Part shown: positions 59,024 to 64,000 of the stretch, in pieces | Layout: every line of letters starts with the position of its first letter | Numbering within the stretch: position 1 is the first letter of the stretch | Origin: CAYOPZ01 sp964406005 | GTDB lineage: Bacteria; Bacteroidota; Bacteroidia; Bacteroidales; SM23-62 | DNA: 64,000 bases | NCBI GenBank assembly: GCA_964406005.1 | Contig: CAYOPZ010000010.1 | Location: forward strand, 24,632-88,631 | Direction of reading: 5' to 3' | Made by a program: the position numbers and the translations under genes | The notes under the pieces: model-generated | What the model saw: the letters and a program-made list of their open reading frames with translations, nothing else | Database searches by the model: none | Told to the model about the DNA's origin: nothing

Positions 59024-60469
59024 TTATTTCTCCCCGAAACGTACAATCCTGTAAAGGTCTCCGGCTTTGAGAAGACCCGTCATGAAGCTCAGCAATATTG
59101 CTCCGAGGATCAATGTTGAACACCCTGTATACCAGCTGGATATATAATTCCGCGTAAGCAGCCCGACTGCAAAAACCATGAGCCCGAATATCCCCAGACG
59201 CAGAATAATCTTCAGGTCAATATTCAGTTTTATCCTCGCAATTGAGATCAGTATCTGGACAGATGCCATATATCCCTGCGTAACGAGGCTTGCAATGGCA
59301 GCACCCAGTGCCTGCCGGCGGGGTATAAACAGTAAATTCAAAACAATATTCAATACAACTGCACTCAATGCCAGGATATTGAGTTCCCTCAGGTTTTTAT
59401 TGGCCGTTAACAGCGTTCCGAAAATGTATGTCACGGATATGGCCACAAACCCGAACATTAACAGGGGGAAAATACGGGATGAGGCCTGAATATGTTCATT
59501 GTACATCCATCCGATCACATCTTGGGAATAGAACAGTCCGATCGCTGACAGTGTAATGGCAGGTATAAGGATAAGTATTGATGAAAGCCTGACCATTTCG
59601 CCTACAGGTTCCCCGTTCTTCAGCATCCTCGAAAATACGGGCAGGAGCAAGCCTGCAAAAAGAAATGCAAACATTGCCGCTGCATCGAGGATACGAAATG
59701 ACTGCGCATAAATCCCGGCCTGTATCTTCCCCTCGGGAAGCAGCCTTTCGAGCATTACGGAATCAATCCGGTTATAAAATGTCATAAGAAGAATCAACAG
59801 GGCAAAGGGGTAGCTTTGCCTGAGGATTTCTGCGAAACGGGAAATGTTAATCCCTGGCCTGAAATATGCGATGTGACGCATGACAAGCAATAATGCCACC
59901 ACGCCGGTGATGCCATAGGAGGCGGTCTGTGCATAGACCAGCCACATGATCCGGAAGGGCTGATCTGTCAGGTCTGTCCACAGCAAAATACCACAAAAGG
60001 CGATGAGCAGGCTGCGGTCAAGCACGGATAACAGGCCATCCGTACGGAAATAATGCAATCCGCTGAGATTCGATCTCAGGTACAGGATAAAGGAAGCCAG
60101 GAACTGGTTCAGGACAAGGAAAAGAAGCATTTGTAACTGTTCCTGCGTATAACCCAGTAACCCTGCTGCACCAAAGCAGACAATTGCATAAAACAGGGCA
60201 AGCAGGAATTTGAGCCCAACAATGGTCGGGAAATATTCGCTCAGCCTGCCCGGATCCCTTGCAATACTCCGGTTGTTGAAATTGGTGATCCCTGCATCCA
60301 GAAGGATATTGAGCAATATTGAAAAATTGAACAGGGAAAAGTAAAATCCATACTCACCGGCACCAACAACGTTTTGTATGGTCCGGTCGATACCGAATAT
60401 CCAGAACGGTTTCACCAGGAGGTTCAGAAAAACAACAAGGGCCAGGTTGGTAATGAATTTCTTTCTCAT
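59024..60469 (-). CDS. Polysaccharide/oligosaccharide flippase-like membrane protein
   Basis: 481 residues and about 13-14 hydrophobic spans, with the start KKFITNLALVVFLNLLVKPF and the Wzx/MATE-type segment GAGEYGFYFSLFNFSILLNI. It belongs to the MOP superfamily of undecaprenyl-linked sugar exporters. A glycosyltransferase gene is divergent from it on the other side of a 110-base region, which suggests a surface-glycan role. The substrate is unknown. A canonical -7 box lies 27-34 bases upstream. Confidence 0.85.
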   Translation of the reverse strand: MRKKFITNLALVVFLNLLVKPFWIFGIDRTIQNVVGAGEYGFYFSLFNFSILLNILLDAGITNFNNRSIARDPGRLSEYFPTIVGLKFLLALFYAIVCFGAAGLLGYTQEQLQMLLFLVLNQFLASFILYLRSNLSGLHYFRTDGLLSVLDRSLLIAFCGILLWTDLTDQPFRIMWLVYAQTASYGITGVVALLLVMRHIAYFRPGINISRFAEILRQSYPFALLILLMTFYNRIDSVMLERLLPEGKIQAGIYAQSFRILDAAAMFAFLFAGLLLPVFSRMLKNGEPVGEMVRLSSILILIPAITLSAIGLFYSQDVIGWMYNEHIQASSRIFPLLMFGFVAISVTYIFGTLLTANKNLRELNILALSAVVLNIVLNLLFIPRRQALGAAIASLVTQGYMASVQILISIARIKLNIDLKIILRLGIFGLMVFAVGLLTRNYISSWYTGCSTLILGAILLSFMTGLLKAGDLYRIVRFGEK

Positions 60470-60495
60470 TCGAAAACTTCAAAGGCCGTAGGCAA

Positions 60496-60503
60496 CAAAG
60501 ATA
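60496..60503 (-). promoter_or_regulatory. Candidate -7 box for the flippase gene
   Basis: On the minus strand it is TATCTTTG, the canonical form of TAnnTTTG. No TTTG at the -33 distance was found, so support is partial. It lies in the region shared with the divergent glycosyltransferase gene. Confidence 0.4.
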
Positions 60504-60578
60504 CCCGTTGGAACCGTTAATTTAAGTTACAAACTCTATTTTTGTTGGATTATTACGGATTAAAAGCTTCCGGAGCGG

Positions 60579-61712
60579 ATGAAAATTGCCGTTAATACAC
60601 GCCTTCTCCTCAGGGGTAAACTGGATGGTATGGGTTGGTTTGCATTTGAAACCCTGAAAAGAATCACCAGGAACCACCCGGAGCATTCTTTTCTCTTCCT
60701 TTTCGACAGGGCGTTCGCCCCGGAGTTTATTCTTGAGCGGAATGTGGAGGGAATCGTAGTATCTCCGCCTGCAAGACATCCCCTGCTCTGGTACATCTGG
60801 TTTGAGCATTCGCTTCCGAGGGTGTTGAAAAAACGGCAGGTTGATTTCTTTTTCAGTCCTGACGGGTATATGCCATCAAAGCTGAAAATACCCAGCCTGA
60901 TCACCATCCATGACATTAATTTTCACCATCGCCCTCAGGATCTTCCCCGGTCATCCAGATGGTATTACAGCAGATATTTTCCCAGGTTTGCACAACGTGC
61001 CGACCGGATCACCACTGTTTCAGAATATTCGAAAAATGACCTCATGTCCAGCTATGGTATTGAAGATAAAAGAATTGATGTGGTCTATAACGGTGTCAAT
61101 GAGGTGTTTACACCCCTCACTGCAGGTAGGGCAGCAGAGGTCCGGCAATCTTTAACCGGAGGGATCCCCTATTTTGTTTTTATCGGTTCCATGCACCCCA
61201 GGAAGAATATTGCCAGACTTCTCATGGCTTTTGACCTGTTCAGGAAAAATAAACAGCAGCAATTCAAACTTGTCATTGTGGGTGAAAAAATGTTCATGAC
61301 AAAGGAATTGGGAAAAACGTTGAGCAATATGCAGTACAGAGAAGATGTGATTTTCAGGGGAAGGCTTTCACCTCCGGAACTGCATTTAATTCTGGGTGCC
61401 TCTTCAGGTCTTACCTTTGTTCCCCTTTACGAAGGATTCGGTATTCCCCTTCTCGAGGCCATGCAATGCGACATACCCATACTTGCCTCAAATGTTACAT
61501 CTCTCCCTGAAGTGGCGGCAGACGCAGCAATATATGCAGATCCGGTGAATACAGCATCCATCGCGGAAGGGATGAAATCGCTTGCCTTCGACAGCTCTCT
61601 ACGGGAACGGATAATTCGCATGGGACAAAAAAGAAGATCTTTTTTCAGCTGGGATAAAACCGCGGATAAACTCTGGACTTCAATCAATATGATTCTTTCC
61701 GGTCATCGATAA
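60579..61712 (+). CDS. Glycosyltransferase, GT4/GT1-type (GT-B fold)
   Basis: 377 residues. The C-terminal Rossmann domain has the nucleotide-sugar region YFVFIGSMHPRKNIARLLMA (near 205) and the E(x)7E motif in YEGFGIPLLEAMQCDIPILA (near 285). The N-terminal domain opens KIAVNTRLLLRGKLDGMGWF. It is a retaining transferase that likely adds a mannose- or related sugar in a surface glycan; the acceptor is not known. The rnhB start follows after 4 bases. Confidence 0.88.
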   Translation: MKIAVNTRLLLRGKLDGMGWFAFETLKRITRNHPEHSFLFLFDRAFAPEFILERNVEGIVVSPPARHPLLWYIWFEHSLPRVLKKRQVDFFFSPDGYMPSKLKIPSLITIHDINFHHRPQDLPRSSRWYYSRYFPRFAQRADRITTVSEYSKNDLMSSYGIEDKRIDVVYNGVNEVFTPLTAGRAAEVRQSLTGGIPYFVFIGSMHPRKNIARLLMAFDLFRKNKQQQFKLVIVGEKMFMTKELGKTLSNMQYREDVIFRGRLSPPELHLILGASSGLTFVPLYEGFGIPLLEAMQCDIPILASNVTSLPEVAADAAIYADPVNTASIAEGMKSLAFDSSLRERIIRMGQKRRSFFSWDKTADKLWTSINMILSGHR

Positions 61713-61716
61713 TGGG

Positions 61717-62298
61717 ATGTTGAAACCATATCTTCATAAAGGCCTAATCGAAGCAGGCTGTGACGAGGCCGGCAGGGGGTGTCTTGCGGGTCCGGTCTTC
61801 GGAGCGGCCGTTATTCTTCCCTTTGATTTTTATCATCCGGACCTTGACGATTCGAAGAAGCTCAGCGTGAAAAAAAGATACACTTTGAAAAGTTACATTG
61901 AAGCCCGTGCCATCAGCTACAATGTGGCCATGGCAGACAATAATGAGATCGACCGGATCAATGTGCTCAATGCTTCCTTCCTTTCCATGCACCGGGCGCT
62001 TGAAGGTTTGTCTGTCCGGCCTCAGCACATCCTGGTGGACGGTAATCGCTTCAAACCTTTCAGAAAAATTCCACATACAACCATAATCAAGGGAGATGGC
62101 CTGTTCTTTTCTATCGCAGCAGCTTCTGTCCTGGCAAAAACCTACCGGGACGACTACATGCGTTCACTTCATGAATCCTACCCTGAATTTGACTGGGCAA
62201 ACAACAAAGGCTATCCCACCAAGAAGCACCGCCGGGCCATTTTTACAATGGGTATAACTCCTTTTCACAGGAGAAGCTTCCATCTTCTGCCAGGGTAA
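61717..62298 (+). CDS. rnhB: Ribonuclease HII
   Basis: 193 residues. The type 2 RNase H signature EAGCDEAGRGCLAGPVFGAA is near the start (DEAGRG acidic pair), with Asp in HILVDGNRF and the final acidic region near DDYM. It cleaves single ribonucleotides in DNA, complementing rnhA in this window. It starts 4 bases after the glycosyltransferase gene. Confidence 0.95.
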   Translation: MLKPYLHKGLIEAGCDEAGRGCLAGPVFGAAVILPFDFYHPDLDDSKKLSVKKRYTLKSYIEARAISYNVAMADNNEIDRINVLNASFLSMHRALEGLSVRPQHILVDGNRFKPFRKIPHTTIIKGDGLFFSIAAASVLAKTYRDDYMRSLHESYPEFDWANNKGYPTKKHRRAIFTMGITPFHRRSFHLLPG

Positions 62299-62616
62299 TA
62301 CAGAATTTATCCCGTTCAACTCAGGTGATTTTTATATTTGATTTTTTAATGTAGTAATTCATTTTATCATACTTTTTTACATACTTTTTAATGTATTATT
62401 TTTATTTAAATTTATATTAATATATTAATTTAATGATACTTAAACATAATGGATTTATAATTATATTAGTCTTTTATAATATAATTTTATTTTATAAAAT
62501 CACTAACCCGTTCCGACGTGTTAGAAAATTGTTAATCTTTTAGATTGCCATAAATGGTAACAATCCCTTTAATTCTCTAATTTTGACTGGATTCCATATT
62601 CTCAAACCTGTAATTT
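62299..62616. other. AT-rich intergenic region after rnhB
   Basis: About 320 bases, strongly AT-rich from 62340 to 62500, with partly repeated motifs (CATACTTTTT twice, at 62369 and 62382; AATGTA). I see no open frame of significance, no DnaA-box pattern and no clear terminator or promoter. It separates rnhB from the small DNA-binding-like gene. Confidence 0.4.
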
Positions 62617-62841
62617 TTGAAAAGAAAAAAACAAAAAGACATCAATCTCAGGAGGATCAATCGTCATCCGCTGCTCTTTAATAACAGGGAAAAAAGGGTA
62701 ATTGACGAATATTGCAGAAAGCATAAAATTAAAAACAAGTCAAAATTCATGAGGGAGTCCATCATGGCAGCCATTCTGCAGGATTACCCAACATTATTTG
62801 AATTCGAGGAAAATAACACCCTTTTTACTGCGGACAAATGA
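62617..62841 (+). CDS. Small ribbon-helix-helix-like protein
   Basis: 74 residues, TTG start at 62617. The basic N-terminus (KRKKQKDINLRRINRH) and the segment NNREKRVIDEYCRKHKIKNK, SKFMRESIMAAILQDYP fit a ribbon-helix-helix DNA-binding protein of the kind common on Bacteroidota mobile or regulatory loci. No conserved partner (toxin, relaxase) is adjacent. It runs into the second SiaC-like gene, about 98 bases before its probable start. Confidence 0.55.
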   Translation: MKRKKQKDINLRRINRHPLLFNNREKRVIDEYCRKHKIKNKSKFMRESIMAAILQDYPTLFEFEENNTLFTADK

Positions 62842-62938
62842 ACAGAATAAGTTCCCTGTTGATCCGTCTTTGATGTATGATCTTGACTATTATGCTTATT
62901 CGTCTTATTTTTACTCTGCCTACCAATCATCCACCAAC

Positions 62939-63310
62939 ATGGCATTTAACATAAAAGAAACCCGCACAACCCCCCTGATCAACATTGACGACAATGGCAA
63001 GATCATTATTAAAGGACGTGCGATTCCGGAAGATTCATTTGAATTTTTCGGACCCGTACTGGATGCATGCAGAAACTATATTGAAAAGCCTGCCAGGCAT
63101 ACAGTCATTGACATTCACCTTGACTATGTCAACAGCGGTTCAAAGAAATTTCTGACAAATATCCTGACGATATTCGAGCAGAGTTACCTGGAAGGAAACG
63201 GTTACGAAGTGAACTGGATATACGACGTTGATGATGAGGCCATCCTTGATCTTGGCCATGACATTAAAAGCATCATTAAAATCCCTCTCTCGTTGATAAA
63301 ATCTGAATAA
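62939..63310 (+). CDS. SiaC-like regulatory protein (second copy, DUF1987)
   Basis: 123 residues from the ATG at 62939 (FNIKETRTTPLINIDDNGKI); in-frame ATGs at 62873 and 62798 give longer forms with a tyrosine-rich N-terminus. The fold is like that of the SiaC-like protein at 55320: strand IIIKGRAIPEDSFEFFGPV, then a long helix and HTVIDIHLDYVNSGSKKFLT. No SiaB-like gene is adjacent, so it is an orphan copy that may be a substrate of the kinase at 55739, or of another kinase elsewhere. Confidence 0.7.
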   Translation: MAFNIKETRTTPLINIDDNGKIIIKGRAIPEDSFEFFGPVLDACRNYIEKPARHTVIDIHLDYVNSGSKKFLTNILTIFEQSYLEGNGYEVNWIYDVDDEAILDLGHDIKSIIKIPLSLIKSE

Positions 63311-63350
63311 CGTGACGCTATCCCCGATGCTTTGAAATTATTTGCATTTC

Positions 63351-63381
63351 TTTGACTTTCCAATTTCTTAATGTACCTTTG
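63351..63381 (+). promoter_or_regulatory. Bacteroidota-type promoter for the initiator tRNA
   Basis: TTTG at 63351-63354, 19 bases, then TACCTTTG at 63374-63381: a full match to the -33/-7 consensus and spacing. TTTG also occurs at 63331 and 63341, exactly 10 bases apart each, giving three boxes on the same helix face. Transcription would start near 63388, about 13 bases before the tRNA. Confidence 0.7.
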
Positions 63382-63400
63382 CACACTGTTTAAAAAACAT

Positions 63401-63473
<73 letters not shown>

Positions 63474-63483
63474 CAACGAAAAA

Positions 63484-63513
63484 GCCTTGCTGATGAAATC
63501 AGCAGGGTTTTTT
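63484..63513 (+). terminator. Intrinsic terminator after the initiator tRNA
   Basis: GCTGAT (63489-63494) pairs with ATCAGC (63498-63503) around a GAAA-type loop, with outer CC/GG pairs, and is followed by six T residues. It ends the tRNA transcript 40 bases after the gene. Confidence 0.75.
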
Positions 63514-63562
63514 AATTATGACCTGTTCGAAGCTTGCTTACATAAAGGGCAGAATTAAAAAC

Positions 63563-63598
63563 CCGGTTTGCGAACGCAGTGAGCAAAAGGTTTTTTCG
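63563..63598 (+). terminator. Possible second terminator
   Basis: TTTGC (63567-63571) pairs with GCAAA (63583-63587), and CC with GG, followed by TTTTTT. The stem is weaker than that at 63484-63513. It would act as a back-up for tRNA transcription. Confidence 0.35.
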
Positions 63599-63662
63599 TT
63601 GTAAAGCACCCCGAATCAAGTCCGCGAACCCGCCCCATGGCGGGTGAGCAATCTTACCCCCG
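63570..63662. repeat. Imperfect repeats and a copy of the tRNA 3' end
   Basis: GCGAACGCAGTGAGCAA at 63570-63586 recurs in split form at 63624-63651: GCGAAC, then a 16-bp hairpin CCCGCC-CCAT-GGCGGG (63629-63644), then GTGAGCAA. Directly after it TCTTACCCCCG (63652-63662) repeats 11 bases of the initiator tRNA 3' part (63460-63470). This may be an old att-type duplication or a local duplication. Confidence 0.4.
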
Positions 63663-63749
63663 ATTATTAAAATTGGTATGTATCGGGACCAATGGCCTGA
63701 TCCGATAACTATTTATTTTGATAACTATGTCTTAACCAATGACACTTTA

Positions 63750-63777
63750 TTGACAACTGATGATTCTTTATTATACT
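63750..63777 (+). promoter_or_regulatory. Sigma70-like promoter candidate before the final gene
   Basis: TTGACA (63750-63755), 16 bases, TATACT (63772-63777). This is close to the E. coli consensus, unlike the TTTG/TAnnTTTG promoters of the other genes here. A TAGATTTG box (63786-63793) lies next to it without a TTTG at -33. It could be chance in an AT-rich stretch. Confidence 0.25.
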
Positions 63778-63845
63778 GGTTTAATTAGATTTGAAATATC
63801 GTTTATTGATCTTCTAAATACCTCAACTTAATCAACCCTCTAAAC

Positions 63846-64000
63846 ATGAATAATCAACAAAACTTCCGGTCAGTTATACATTGTTTACTTTTAACAGCTT
63901 TTCTAGGAATGGTTACAACCAATGTTTCTTCACAGCAACAGCAGATTGTAGCAACAGCTGATTCTTTCCCTTTAGCTTCAATTCCTCATACTCAAACTAG
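63846..64000 (+). CDS. N-terminal end of a secreted protein (cut by window end)
   Basis: Only 51 codons are visible, open to the edge. A signal peptide is clear: a short polar start, hydrophobic core HCLLLTAFLGMVTT and a likely cleavage region near SSQQ, followed by a polar Gln/Thr/Ser-rich mature start. The identity of the protein cannot be judged. It is on the plus strand after the AT-rich tRNA-flanking region. Confidence 0.6.
   Translation, partial: MNNQQNFRSVIHCLLLTAFLGMVTTNVSSQQQQIVATADSFPLASIPHTQT

Noticed and set aside
62340..62500. Replication origin
   Set aside because: AT-rich only; no DnaA-box cluster, no dnaA or gidA/parA genes nearby.

Overview
The window is about 64 kb of a Bacteroidota chromosome, most likely a Bacteroidales/Marinilabiliales-type organism. 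Supporting marks are the RprY/RprX-like two-component pair, an IPExxxVDY-type protein after rnc, a TonB-plug protein with an MG2-like N-terminus, S46 dipeptidyl peptidase, SiaB/SiaC-like regulators, a FtsX/MacB-type permease, kdsB (LPS), and promoters of the Bacteroidota form TTTG-N19/20-TAnnTTTG. Most of the window is ordinary, fairly balanced-GC core genome; a visibly AT-rich stretch (about 25.8-28.0 kb) looks acquired.

Layout. 0-10.8 kb: end of an N-acyltransferase gene, a PurF-like amidotransferase, a SPOR protein, a CPA1 antiporter fused to a cyclic-nucleotide-binding domain, a DUF4386-like membrane protein, YebC, an MG2/TonB-plug surface protein and a STAS protein. 10.87-11.23 kb: a cluster of hairpin repeats whose arms differ between copies but stay complementary. 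11.2-24 kb: aspS, tadA, aroA, proline dehydrogenase, dprA, a glutamate-synthase-like oxidoreductase, tatD, ansA, tRNA-Ser and an ExbB/4-TM/ExbD/ExbD energiser operon. 24-25.8 kb: amt-glnK. 25.8-28.1 kb: AT-rich block with an IS21 remnant, the tail of an MFS sugar porter and a GH29 alpha-L-fucosidase, ending at the 3' end of tRNA-Arg.

28.3-41 kb: leuS, an M23 peptidase, purN, acpP-fabF-rnc, RprY/RprX-like regulators, a methyltransferase, and a PadR-regulated membrane gene set. 41-52.7 kb on the minus strand: a 1418-residue fused CoA-dehydratase activase, lepA, a second copy of the hairpin repeat, groEL-groES, secG, an envelope protein, an LptE-like lipoprotein and a sigma-54 activator. 52.7-64 kb: kdsB, a shortened FtsX-type permease with a possible sigma-54 promoter and nested operators, SiaB-SiaC, rnhA, DPP7, a flippase, a glycosyltransferase, rnhB, a small ribbon-helix-helix-like gene, a second SiaC, the initiator tRNA, and the start of a secreted protein cut by the window end.

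The most unusual signal is the hairpin repeat family downstream of aspS and groEL: a conserved core of about 34 nt with its own covarying stem, flanked by 16-19 nt arms that change from copy to copy while keeping pairing, and followed by a degenerate inverted half-copy. Other points worth checking are the in-frame loss of a periplasmic domain in the permease, near-leaderless promoters in front of two regulatory genes, and the decayed fucose-import remnant beside the fucosidase.
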